Shown here: positions 1 to 9,681 of the stretch, piece by piece
How the letters are laid out: each line of letters starts with the position of its first letter
How positions within the stretch are numbered: the first letter of the stretch is position 1
The notes under the pieces: generated by a model
Databases searched by the model: none
Told to the model about the DNA's origin: nothing
Seen by the model: only the letters and a program-made list of their open reading frames with translations
Position numbers and translations under genes: made by a program
Source of the DNA: Phytophthora colocasiae
Lineage: Eukaryota; Oomycota; Peronosporomycetes; Peronosporales; Peronosporaceae
DNA: 64,000 nt
Reading direction: 5' to 3'
Assembly: GCA_018806915.1 (NCBI GenBank)
Contig: JAGKQI010000078.1
Span: 558,001 to 622,000, forward strand

Positions 1-2
1 AG

Positions 3-1157
3 AGTGAAGCTATTGATTTCAAGATTTTTGATGGATGTGTTTACGGCACTGAAAGTCCTGATAGAACGCATCCAGCTACTAGTGGTGACAGCATGAGTGA
101 ACTTTCTGGTCTGAAGCGCTTAGCTTCCAGTGATGACAGCACGGATAAACGTCCGGCGAAAAGATTAAAAGTGGGGATTGCGGGCATGAATCGCCATTTT
201 GCAAACTTGGACGACCAAGATATTACTGATGTGGATGTATCAAGGCGCAGCCTTCGGTATAGAAAGACAACAACCCCTTGGAGGCCAGCCTGTCGATTTC
301 CAGTGGTTGAGGAAGATGTGCTGCTGTACCTGGCAGTGCTTGGTGGGAAGCGGTCAGCGTATTACGACTCCGACGATGATAAAGAATATTCAACAGCTTT
401 CATTTTTGAAGAGTATCGCTCAGGAATGGGCTCTCCCTCCCATAGTAACACGAACGCTGCTAGTAACGATGGGAACGAACTCGAGAACGCGGTCGCCCAT
501 GCGCTTTTCTGTGCTTCGAGAAGAAATGGTGTGCGAGGAACCACCTTTAACGATTTTTTCTCCGATTTACTAGGTGAATTTCAGCACGAGACGTTCCAGA
601 GTGTATACAACTTTGATGCCAGTGCGCTGTTGTTGGAGAGATACGCTGGTTTAAAGCAAAAGTTCGCAGGTATGTCAATCCCGTTTTTGGGTCCGCCTAA
701 CGCGGAGTGGCCGGAATATCTTGTTGGCCTCAACGGTGACGGTCGCAATGCCTGCAACTTCGGTCATCTTTTTCGCACTCAGAACTTCGAGAGATTGGAT
801 TGTTACGTGATGGTCCCTGGAGATACCAATCCACTGTTCATTTGTGAATATAAACATTGGAGGATGAAACTTGACAGTGGTGCGCTGAAGAAAATCATCG
901 AGGGTTTGAATTGTGAGTGTACAGAGCCTGAAAACGAGGGTGGTCAGCGAAAGCTGAAGTGGAAAAAGTGGGATCTTGCGCTCGTCTTTTGCCAGGAGCT
1001 CACTCATTTTCAGCAGGATAGCATAAGTGGTTGGAAGTCGCCTGGTCTTGGTATCGTCACGGTCGATTGCAACACTGGGGTGGTGAAGTGGATTGTCGAG
1101 CCTGTAGCTGGGGAGAAATTGGCAATTGTGCTTCAGATAGGGATTGTGCTTTCTTGA
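3..1157 (+). CDS. Crinkler (CRN) effector, C-terminal part, cut by window edge
   Basis: The frame is already open at base 3, so the gene begins outside the window and the ATG at 93 is internal. The protein matches the C-terminal half of the minus-strand CRN at 4582-7180 almost residue for residue through a basic nuclear-signal-like stretch (KRPAKRLKV) and about 200 following residues, then diverges. The tail keeps a D (ERLDCYV) followed by FICEYK, which fits the D...ExK layout of PD-(D/E)xK nucleases, the fold reported for many CRN C-termini. By family knowledge CRNs are secreted by oomycetes and act in host nuclei, often causing cell death. The CRN assignment rests on the paralogue that keeps its header; the nuclease reading is inference from motif spacing. 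Confidence 0.75.
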   Translation, partial: SEAIDFKIFDGCVYGTESPDRTHPATSGDSMSELSGLKRLASSDDSTDKRPAKRLKVGIAGMNRHFANLDDQDITDVDVSRRSLRYRKTTTPWRPACRFPVVEEDVLLYLAVLGGKRSAYYDSDDDKEYSTAFIFEEYRSGMGSPSHSNTNAASNDGNELENAVAHALFCASRRNGVRGTTFNDFFSDLLGEFQHETFQSVYNFDASALLLERYAGLKQKFAGMSIPFLGPPNAEWPEYLVGLNGDGRNACNFGHLFRTQNFERLDCYVMVPGDTNPLFICEYKHWRMKLDSGALKKIIEGLNCECTEPENEGGQRKLKWKKWDLALVFCQELTHFQQDSISGWKSPGLGIVTVDCNTGVVKWIVEPVAGEKLAIVLQIGIVLS

Positions 1158-1509
1158 AAGTTTCTGCTGTGACCCCGCTCTGGCAGTTATGGTGGGGAGA
1201 TACCGATGTCAACAACGAAACTATCACGTGATCACCTTTGAGAACGTCCATTGGACGGTTTGAAACGACTTGAATAGCCAGCAGTGATCGCGTTTAAGGT
1301 TTCAATTAAGTATGGCTGAAGGCGAAGACTCAAATAAAAATATTTTCATTTTGAATGACCGGTGGAACAACAGCTAAAATCAAGAAAACTCGTCTCGTAC
1401 TGGTATTGATATGGAAACCATTTCATTCTCTTGGATAATTCTGTAAGTTTTGGTTGGGGAACCCAAGAATAGTGAGAATAGTTTTTCAAAGAAAATAAAC
1501 GCTTCCACG

Positions 1510-4190
1510 ATGTACGGACCTCCATTAGCTTCTAAATCACCGAGGACGATCGTATCAGCGAGAACGTACAGTGACGGAAGTAGAATAGGAACTACCCGTG
1601 GATCGTCAGCACCTCATCGTAAACTTCGTCAGGAATTATCCTACCCAGCTACAGCTCAATGGGCCTTCTTGACGTCTATCGATTGTCGTCAACATCGAAG
1701 TATTCTACCTTCCAGACCGTCTACAGCTCGAGCAACTTCATCGGAACCTACAAAACTACCGAAACGACCTGCTACTGGTCGACGAATCAAGAGTCAACTT
1801 CGTCAGGAGCAAATGGAAGTTCTTACACCAAGAACAGCCGTTGTAGCGATACAAGAAGCTGTTAAACGAGAAGGAAACCAGGAACAGTATGTGGATCCAC
1901 TTATTGGGAGAAGTGTAGAGCCTCGAGGTCAACTTGGTCGTGGGAGGAGCAGAGAAGGAGTAGAAAGCAAAACGCTTGAGCTTTTATCCAGAGCTCGAGC
2001 AATTTCTACCATGAACGCTACGGAACGTCTTCGAGTGAAAGCTTTTCAAGCACGAGCTAACGGCGAATATGATCAAGCTATTAAGTTTTACAAGAGTTTA
2101 TCCACTGCAAGACCTAGTGAGATCGAGGCAAAATTCCATTTAGCTGTTTGCCTGGAACGAACTGGTCAATTTAATGCCGCGTTGTCAACGTACAAACAAG
2201 TTTTGAAACTTGCAGGGGGGCAACACGCTTTCGCGTATTATAATATGGGCAATTTGTGTATGCGGTTTGAGAAAATATCCAAAGCAATTGACTATTTCAC
2301 TCGAGCGATTGAAACGAGTAAAGGAGATTCCAGTGGGAGTAATTTATCGAGTCCAGGGTCAACTCCAGTTGTATTTTACCGACAACGAGCAGCAGCATAT
2401 CGAAAGAGTGGTGACTTTGAGAAAGCAGCGAAAGATTACGTTGTGGTACAAAAGAATGCAGGAGTGGAATGTCCTACATCTTTAACAGACAACAGTTCAC
2501 TGTACATGTACACGGCCGAATCTCTGTATCAAACTGTTCAGCGCGCAGCTTCTCCGAAGAAATCAGCTCCTCAAGTTGAGAAAGAAGAGGAAGAACTGAA
2601 GGAATTAGATGTTGAGCCACCTGGTCAGGACTGGGAAGACCCAGAAAGCTCAGAAGCTGAAGATGCACTGACAGTTTGGACTCTTCAACGGATTTCAGAA
2701 ATTGGTAGACTCCCACCAGTTGAGAGAAGTGACAGTGATCTGCAGTATCTGGCGGATTTCATGCAGAAACGATTCTCCGTTTGTGCTGTTCTACATCCGA
2801 AAGTGTGTGAACTTCTGTGTCGTGAATCCATTTTAAGTCCCGAAGATGCTCTCCCAGCTCGAGCGCCAATCTTTATGGAGGATGAAGATGAAGAAGATAC
2901 GAATGACCACACGATTTACTTTATTTTTCAAGGCAGAGTGGCTATTTCCAAGACTGCAGGGAGAATGTTTCAGTCAAAACAGCAAGAAGAGGTCAATAAC
3001 GTACAGGAAAACGACAAATGTGAACAGGAAAAGAATTGGGAGTCACCCTGGCAGACGCGACTGAATACGATCAGTGTAAACTGGAAACAGTCGCAATTGG
3101 AGCTGTGTGAACTCGAACATGGAGAGGTTTTCGGCCATCAAGGGAGATTTACAAGAACTCAAAGGTGGAATATTTTACTCTGTATCGTATTTGATCCCTT
3201 CAAAGGTAATTAAAACTTACGTGTGTGTCTTGTAGAACGTACTCAGCTGTAACAGTGACATCTTCTATGGTCGGAGCTCTTTCGTGGTATCATTGGAGTC
3301 AAGTTGAACATGCTCAACGTGAAGCAGAGGTGAAACTTGGGTATTATAATCATTATCCACTAAAACTGACCTTGAATTCTTCATTTCCAGCGAGAGCGTG
3401 CCGCTAGATTCTTAATTATGACTCCAGCCTTTCATGGCATATCCGAAGCCGATATTGGCAAAGTTGCCTGCCGAGTACGTTCATAATTCTTGCTTCTGGA
3501 TCGTTTTTTTTTTTTCTTACAATGTTTTATTAGGCCTCATTTATCAAACTCATCGGCTCGAAAGCTGTCTGTTGTGAAGGGCAATCTGTCGATGGTCTTC
3601 TTATCGTTCGAGAGGGGGAACTCTGTCAATTCTCGCCTTGTGGACTAAAATCTCCTCCAGATATGTCCATCTCTTTTTCTCTTAGTGGAGCTCTCTCTGA
3701 ACCACAAAGTGCTCGTGCTTTTTTCATTCAACTCGAGACTGCAGGAGATCCACTGAGTTTCTTACGCGTCAATGAAGCTTATCACGGGTTTCTTCCTCAA
3801 AACTACGTGAAATCCAAGCAGAGAGAGCTGTTACGGATGATAAAATCTCGATCCAAAAAGGTCAGCAATGCCCGACGAACAAGTGTCGCGATCAACTGTA
3901 TTGGCACTGGCAAAGGGACTTCCAAGCCGGAACCAGTGGCGATGGCTGTACGTCGTGGTGAATGTGTCTGTATCTCTTCCGCGTGGGTTCCTCCTCGTCA
4001 ATCTCGACAGGAAACAAAGGCGATTTGTGGCGTCGCGTGTGCAAAAGCAACGTTAGTGTCGGTCGCTACTGCTGAGCTGTTGTTTTTATCGTCTAAGGAT
4101 CTACTACTGGGGTTATCGGTTGAAAGCCGCTCGCAATTACACCGCAACTTGCAGGAGATTGCGTTAATGGACAGCAAGAGGAAATACTGA
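1510..4190 (+). CDS. TPR and cyclic-nucleotide-binding domain protein (4 exons)
   Basis: The exons read 1510-3164, 3236-3329, 3391-3474 and 3534-4190. All three introns (71, 61 and 59 bp) have GT-AG ends and keep frame, giving about 829 aa. The first in-frame ATG is at 1510; the frame is open further upstream without one. Residues about 168-317 hold tetratricopeptide repeats (for example the NGEYDQAIKFYKSL and YYNMGNLCMRFEKISKAIDYF stretches). The C-terminal half has two cyclic-nucleotide-binding-like beta rolls, one with YFIFQGRVAI and HGEVFGH, the other with GLLIVREGELCQF. A Glu/Asp-rich linker separates TPR and cNMP regions. A signalling scaffold responding to cAMP or cGMP is plausible, but no catalytic domain is visible. 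The TGA at 4190 may be a frameshift end, since coding-like sequence continues in another frame. Confidence 0.8.
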
Positions 4191-4435
4191 CGAATTTACG
4201 CGCGCCTAGACCTCCTGGTGGGAGGAAAACCTCGAATTTATTGGAGCAATTCGTGCAAGATACTCCCTGGAGTAAATTCACTTGTGGAGAGTGCTACGAG
4301 GCTGTACGTGACCCAGTTACGGCGAAGAATAGCACCTTTACGATGGACTTGCAAAACGCAAATACGTCAATTGTGTTTAGACAATTACGTGGTGCCCCAA
4401 CTAGTTCGAGAAACACAAGTCCGTCACGAGCATGA
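4152..4435 (+). other. Probable frame-shifted C-terminal continuation of the TPR/cNMP gene
   Basis: Just before the TGA at 4188-4190, a different frame stays open and reads QQEEILTNLRAPRPPGGRK, then EQFVQDTPWSKFTCGECYEAV, stopping at 4435. The composition looks coding and follows naturally from the end of the upstream protein. No convincing GT-AG intron joins the two frames, so a one-base indel (real or a sequencing error) near 4175-4185 is the simplest explanation. It could also be 3' UTR that is open by chance. Confidence 0.4.
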
Positions 4436-4581
4436 TCGAGTACGTCCATGGTGCGGCACCACTTGTAGAAACTCGAGAAACCGGCATACTTTCAATAAAC
4501 GTAGTAGAATAGTTCTGCAAGTATAGTTCTGCAAGACAGCTGTCCGCTAAAAGGTAATCAACTACTTTCTTCTTCTTCCTC

Positions 4582-6720
4582 TCAACCTGTTTGAAGAACA
4601 ACAACTATTTTTTTCCTATCGTCTGGTTCGATAATCCATTCCACAGCTTCCGTACTGCATCTGACTGTGACAATTCCAATACCCTCCTCCTTCCAACCAG
4701 CAATTCTCTCTTGTACCTTGTCCTCCTTCGTATTAACCTTGTCCTCCTTCGTATTAACCTTGTCCTCCTTCGTATCCTCCTTCGTTTTGAAATTTCGGAG
4801 TTCCTTGCAAAACACGAGCGCAAGATCCCAGTTATGCCACTTTGGATTTCGCGTATCATCTTTCCTTGCACGCCCCGTATACTTCGCATTGAAACCATCA
4901 ATGATTGTTGCCATCGTGTCACTCCCCATTCCTTCCCGGTAGTTCTTGCATTCGCAAACGAATAGTGGTTCGCCATTGATGACTATCCCATCCTGGAGCC
5001 TAGGAGCCGTCACGTAACAATCCAATCTCTCGAAGTTCTGAGCGCGAAAAAGATGACCGAAGTTGCAGGCATTGTGACCGTCACCGTTGAGGCCAACAAG
5101 ATATTCCGGCCATTCCGCGTTAGGCGGACCCAAAAACGGGATCAACATACCTGCGAACTTTTGCTTTAAACCAGCGTATCTCTCCAACAACAACGCACTG
5201 GCATCAAAGTTGTATACACTCTGGAACGTCTCGTGCTGAAATTCACCCAGTAAATCGGAGAAGAAATCGTTAAAGTTGGTTCCTCGCACACCATTTCTTC
5301 TCGAAGCACAGAAAAGTGCATGGGCGACCGCGTTCTCGAGTTCGTTCCCATCGTTACTAGGAGCATTCGTGTTACTATGGGAGGGAGAGCCCATTCCTGA
5401 GCGATACTCTTCAAAAATGAAAGCTGTTGAATATTCTTTATCATCGTCGGAGTCGTAATACGCTGACCGCTTCCCACCAAGCACTGCCAGGTACAGCAGC
5501 ACATCCTTCTCAACCACTGGAAATCGACAGGCTGGCCTCCAAGGGGTTATTGCCTTTCTATACCGAAGGGTGCGCCTTGATACATCCACATCAGTAATAT
5601 CTTGGTCGTCCAAGTTTGCAAAATGCATTTTCATGTACGCAATCCCCACGTTCAACCTTTTCGCCGGACGTTTATCCGTGCTGTCATCACTGGAAGCTGG
5701 GCGCTTCTTACTAGGACGTTTACTCTTGCTGCCACCACTAGTACCTGGAAGCATTTTACCAGGAGATTTACGCGGGTTGCCACCACCAGTCGCTGGATGT
5801 GCTGACGGCACTGAACGTCCTGATAGAACGCACCCATCAAGAATCTTGAAATCAGTAACTTTAGTCTCGGCATTGGTGTACGATAGTGCCCTCAACTGTG
5901 CGGATCTCCCCTCCGGAGTGCTCATAAATTTTTTCGCACTTTGAACCTTGGCATTTACATTCTCGAACGTGTAGTCTAGTAAGTCAGCCAAGCGAAATGT
6001 TTCATCAACTTCCAGAACGAATTGTGCCACAGCGTCCACAAAATACCGAGAAAACAGGCCACGAGAATTCTTGGCAATGAGGTCCACGACCGAGTACAAT
6101 TCCATCGCCCTCTCCCATGCTTCTTTCTTCGCCGGATCCGAAAGGGGGATAGATTGATAAGCTGGGAAACGAGGCACAACACTCATCCACCAATGAGAGT
6201 CCGTGCGACTGCGTACTGACTGACTAACCAAGTTCGAGATCTTGGCGTCGGTACCCATTACAATCACTACCAGCCCACAAGCGCGAAAGACATTCCGTTG
6301 AAATGCCACTTTTTTCTTTGTGTAAACGTCTTTGCCGATGGACGGCATTTCATCCAGAATAAAGAACGGTATCACTTTTCCATCATTCTCCATTCGAGAA
6401 AGCACAGCTTTGACAGCTTTCCGATCACGCTTGGCCACTCTGAACGTGTTGTTTGCAACGCGGATCATCTGCGCGCCAACGTTAGCACGGGAACAGTACT
6501 CCAACAGTTCGATAATGAAGCCATACGTCCACAGTTCTTTCTTCGCGTAAAAATCGGAATTGCAGGACAAAACCACTTCTTCTGTGGGGGTATACAGCTC
6601 ATCCTTCTCAACGACAGAGTCGAAGGCATCCGCAATCGATGAGAAGTTCTCGTAGACGTGCTGATTCTGGCTCCTCCCTGTAGGAATAAATTTCGTCGAT
6701 CTTGGTGAGAATCGGACCAC
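4582..6720 (-). CDS. Crinkler (CRN) effector, NTPase-like middle and nuclease-like C-terminus (frameshifted gene, part 2)
   Basis: This 700-aa frame continues the header at 6608-7180 after a frameshift; its apparent first residue is not an ATG. The middle part has an NTPase-like segment with a Walker-B-type run (IPFFILDEMPS) followed by a strand ending in VIVMGT. A basic linker (KRPSKKRP and KRPAKRL) looks like a nuclear signal. The C-terminal domain has ERLDCYV and then FVCECK, consistent with a PD-(D/E)xK nuclease. Near the end, a seven-residue unit (TKEDKVN) is repeated, encoded by a 21-bp minisatellite. Family knowledge: header, NTPase and restriction-enzyme-like domains in this order form one known CRN architecture. 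Whether the locus makes protein depends on the frameshift being real. Confidence 0.75.
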   Translation of the reverse strand: MVRFSPRSTKFIPTGRSQNQHVYENFSSIADAFDSVVEKDELYTPTEEVVLSCNSDFYAKKELWTYGFIIELLEYCSRANVGAQMIRVANNTFRVAKRDRKAVKAVLSRMENDGKVIPFFILDEMPSIGKDVYTKKKVAFQRNVFRACGLVVIVMGTDAKISNLVSQSVRSRTDSHWWMSVVPRFPAYQSIPLSDPAKKEAWERAMELYSVVDLIAKNSRGLFSRYFVDAVAQFVLEVDETFRLADLLDYTFENVNAKVQSAKKFMSTPEGRSAQLRALSYTNAETKVTDFKILDGCVLSGRSVPSAHPATGGGNPRKSPGKMLPGTSGGSKSKRPSKKRPASSDDSTDKRPAKRLNVGIAYMKMHFANLDDQDITDVDVSRRTLRYRKAITPWRPACRFPVVEKDVLLYLAVLGGKRSAYYDSDDDKEYSTAFIFEEYRSGMGSPSHSNTNAPSNDGNELENAVAHALFCASRRNGVRGTNFNDFFSDLLGEFQHETFQSVYNFDASALLLERYAGLKQKFAGMLIPFLGPPNAEWPEYLVGLNGDGHNACNFGHLFRAQNFERLDCYVTAPRLQDGIVINGEPLFVCECKNYREGMGSDTMATIIDGFNAKYTGRARKDDTRNPKWHNWDLALVFCKELRNFKTKEDTKEDKVNTKEDKVNTKEDKVQERIAGWKEEGIGIVTVRCSTEAVEWIIEPDDRKKIVVVLQTG
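4717..4787 (-). repeat. In-frame 21-bp minisatellite inside the CRN C-terminus
   Basis: Two perfect copies of a 21-bp unit beginning cttgtcctccttcg are followed by a third partial copy and a shorter derivative. The unit is a multiple of three, so copy-number change keeps the frame and adds or removes the heptapeptide TKEDKVN. The plus-strand CRN paralogue at 3-1157 lacks the array. Confidence 0.85.
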
Positions 6721-7180
6721 AGTACTGTTGGCAGTTGTTCTGGATCTCTACACCAAGTCTTTGGTAATACGCCAGCTCATCCGTGAGACTTGGAATTCGA
6801 CTCTCGTTCACCACAATGGTAGTCAGGATATCTGGAACCACCACCAGTATGTGGATTTGATCCGCTTTCGGAGTGTCCATGTCTTCCAGGCACTTAGAAA
6901 TCAGACTCTCCCCCTGTAGCTCTTTGTCTTCATGTATTAGAGATTCGACGAGAGTAGTCTTCCCGCCCTTCTTGAGCTTCTCCACATCTTCGGAGTCGGA
7001 CTCGATCCACGCCCCATCATTCTTTGCCAGGAAGAGCTGTAGCTCATCAGCAGGAAACTGATACTTCTTCTCATTACTTATCGCCGTCTTCAAGTCGTGC
7101 ACAATATCATTCGCACCAATCTTGACAGAAAACAGGGACCCTTGAACACCAACCAGGCCGCAAAGCAGCTTGAGTTCCAT
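6608..7180 (-). CDS. Crinkler (CRN) effector, N-terminal header and DWL region (frameshifted gene, part 1)
   Basis: The ATG at 7180 starts a ubiquitin-like CRN header. Residues 47-53 are LQLFLAK, the LxLFLAK motif associated with translocation in CRN proteins, and residues 110-116 are HILVVVP, the end motif of the DWL region (usually written HVLVxxP). There is no classical signal peptide, which is common for CRNs. The frame carries on to a stop at 6608, but homology to CRN bodies moves to the overlapping frame that is open from about 6720, so the gene is split by an indel between about 6650 and 6690. Upstream, 7181-7300 is the short promoter region before the Harbinger element. Confidence 0.85.
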   Translation of the reverse strand: MELKLLCGLVGVQGSLFSVKIGANDIVHDLKTAISNEKKYQFPADELQLFLAKNDGAWIESDSEDVEKLKKGGKTTLVESLIHEDKELQGESLISKCLEDMDTPKADQIHILVVVPDILTTIVVNESRIPSLTDELAYYQRLGVEIQNNCQQYCGPILTKIDEIYSYREEPESARLRELLIDCGCLRLCR

Positions 7181-7302
7181 CTCTCTTTTAAAGAGGCGAA
7201 GAATTTGTAGGAAGAAAGGAAGAATCGTACTTAAACGGAATGAAGGCCGTCAAAACGGTTAACCCTTTTAAAAAGTTCATCCTTTTGCGTCTTTCCGACA
7301 GA

Positions 7303-7322
7303 TAAGAGCATTCCCACCGGTT
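7303..7322 (+). repeat. Left terminal inverted repeat and TAA target site of Harbinger element
   Basis: TAA followed by GAGCATTCCCACCGGTT. It is the perfect reverse complement of the right end at 12364-12383. Confidence 0.9.
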
Positions 7323-7875
7323 GCAACAAAACTCCAACTAAATGCTATATTTGACTGAAAGATAACTGCGCGATTGTTTTCTTGCGTTGCACCGGCTCGA
7401 CAAAACATCAACCAAATCTAATCAACGACTTTCGTGTGGCGATCTTTCCGCCAAATCTGACGCACAAATAACTTTCGTCTAGTCAGAGCCAACTCGGGTC
7501 GACACCAGCTTCGCTGTACGTGCCCATGCCTGCTCGTGAGAAAACGGCACGGGGAAAGAACTATCATGCAGTGGAAGATGTCGAGTTGTCTCGCGCTTAT
7601 GTTCAAGTGTCTACGGATGCATCGGTCGGGATCAACCAGACGGCAGAAACGCTTTGGAAGCGTGTGAAGGAGGTGATGGAGAGCTCGTCGCAAATCTCTG
7701 ACGCTATTGCAAATGAAACCCTGGAGCCTCGCGCGTGGACTACCGCATAACTCCTGTCCTAGGCGAACCGCAATGTTCACAGTTTGTGATAGGGTTGAAG
7801 TGTATGTAACATGACACCTCCGAATTAGATGCTAATCGCTAGCAATTGTCCGATTATTTAGTGCGTAAAAAAATA

Positions 7876-7948
7876 TGGACACGACGGAAATCGAACCCGT
7901 GTCCATCCGCATAAAACGCGGTGCTCTTGCCAATTGAGCTACGTGCCC
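7876..7948 (-). tRNA. tRNA gene, probably tRNA-Lys(UUU), inside the pogo-like element
   Basis: On the minus strand, 73 nt fold as a cloverleaf. The acceptor GGGCACG pairs with CGTGTCC (one G-U), the D stem is GCTC/GAGC, the anticodon stem is CCGC/GCGG with a seven-base loop reading GTTTTAT, and the T stem is ACGGG/TCCGT around TTCGATT. The A box (TAGCTCAATTGG) and B box (GGTTCGATT) are present. Seven T residues follow two bases after the end, a Pol III terminator. The loop places UUU as anticodon, but G at position 32 and an A-A mismatch at the stem base are atypical. It could be an active tRNA copy, a pseudogene or a SINE head. Confidence 0.6.
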
Positions 7949-8039
7949 AAGCTCGCTTGGTTACCTTCGCAAATGAACCATATTTAAACAAAGAAAAAAA
8001 TGCGTAAATTTTATTCAGTTATAATATGCATACTAGAAT

Positions 8040-9681
8040 CTAGTATTCTCCTTCCTCAGAACTGTCATCACTGATGATTTCATCACTTGAATCGACCGCC
8101 TCACTTGATGCACCTAGATCTGCAAGATGATCCAGCAGATTGCTGATTATATCAACGTCTCCAGCTTCTTGGACAGCAATACCAACCACACGATTGTCCC
8201 CACAGAGTTCTGCCTTTGTAAACCCGCTAACAATTGTTGCCTGTGTAAGCTCTGACCAGGCTTCATTGATCCATGCCGTGATTTGAGGACGCTTGGGACC
8301 CACCATTCTGAATGCTTTAGGTTCAATATCTGTCTGAAGCTCTCTAATGGTTGAAGCTGCCACTTCTTGCGTTTCAGTTCTGGCCGCCACAACAACTTCG
8401 TTTGTGATAGCCTTGTTTTGATGTGCACGTCTCCTTTCGGTAGTATGGTGTGTTGCAATCTGCGCTTGGAGAAATTCCACCCATCGGCTTCGTAGCCGCG
8501 ACTTAAACGGAAAGTTCCATGCAATGTCCGCAGGTTGGCAGACGTACGTGTATCGAGGAGGGACTTTCATCAGCATCACATTGATTGACTCAGCATAATC
8601 TTGAACCTCTTGCGTCCAATGACCTGAGAAGTCATCCCAGAGGAGGAGTACTCTGTCGTCCATATTCTCTCTCTCACTAAAATGATACTTGAGAAACTTC
8701 AGCGATATATGCGAGTTCCACCAAGCAGAAGGATTTCCATATATCTGACAGTTGTGCTTCGCTTATGCGTGATATCTCCTTCCACAGACGAGTGCTAAAG
8801 CCATGGCGCTCAGTAGTGTTTGCTTCTTGAACATGCCTCAAGCGAGATGTACCGCACTTGAACACAAGGAAAGGTGGCATCTTGTTGCCCTTCAATCCGC
8901 TAACAGCATAGCGGTTGCTCGCTCTTTTCCTTCCCGCAACACTTAACCCAAACTGTCTTCTCACCGCGGGTTGATATCGTCTTGCGCGGGAGATATTCAA
9001 AAACACCGCTGCGTCACAGAATCGTTTTGTTAGACAACAAAGCATTGGCATTAACTGGCACAAGAAACATCACCTGTCTGATCAGCGTTGAAGACGTTAG
9101 AATATTGTGCTCAACTATAGCTGCCCTCACATCACCTCGAAACTTGGCCTTAGCAGCAGCCGCATCTTCTGGGGTAGTTTGGCCTTGACGTGTCCTGGCC
9201 CGTATAGAGAGCTTGTGACGACGCATGAAGCGCTTTCGCCACGAGTATGATGCCGTAAACTCGTGTTGAGAGATGCCGTCGTCTGCTGCTTCTTCTAGAG
9301 CTTTCAGCTCCAACATTTTAGCCGAAACCGGACAGCCTTCCTTCCTCATTGAGTTTAGCCAAAGGACAATATTCTCCTCAGCTTCGCGCGAGAGAACTGT
9401 AGCATCACCATTCCGTCTAAAATTCTGCAGGTGGCCTTTGCCGTCAGCACACATCTCTTGAATAAAACTGGCTTGTGTTTTCCATTTTGAAATCTGCTTC
9501 TGCTTGCGTTTCCGTTCGGGCTTTGAGAGAGACGGATAGAACTCGTCGATAACATCACTAACTGTGGCCCCAGCCGTGATGCGATCAGGACCTGTCGCTT
9601 GTGAGAGTAATCTACAGCTATACGGACGTATCGCTTAGGACGTTTGCCATTTCCAGTGATGCGTGGTCTCGCCATTGCCAA
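8040..9681 (-). pseudogene. pogo/Tigger-like transposase with CENP-B-type HTH and DDE domain, frameshifted
   Basis: The pieces in order on the minus strand are: a start at 9681 with a basic N-terminus; a frame change; a psq/CENP-B-like helix-turn-helix region (VIDEFYPSLSKPERKRKQKQ, then LSREAEENIVLWLNSMRKEG and YSWRKRFMRRHKLSIRART, about 9580-9170); and a DDE endonuclease region starting around 9063. The last frame, 8663-8040, begins VLLLWDDFSGHW and contains PPRYTYVCQPADIAWNFPFK, the usual pogo signature around the second catalytic Asp. At least three frame changes separate these pieces, so this copy is dead. The acidic tail (SSDEIISDDSSEEGEY) is also common in this family. Confidence 0.8.

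Noticed and set aside
7418..7780. 120-aa minus-strand frame opposite the Myb-like gene
   Set aside because: It is antisense to the Harbinger partner gene and crosses the pogo insertion border, so it cannot be an old gene.
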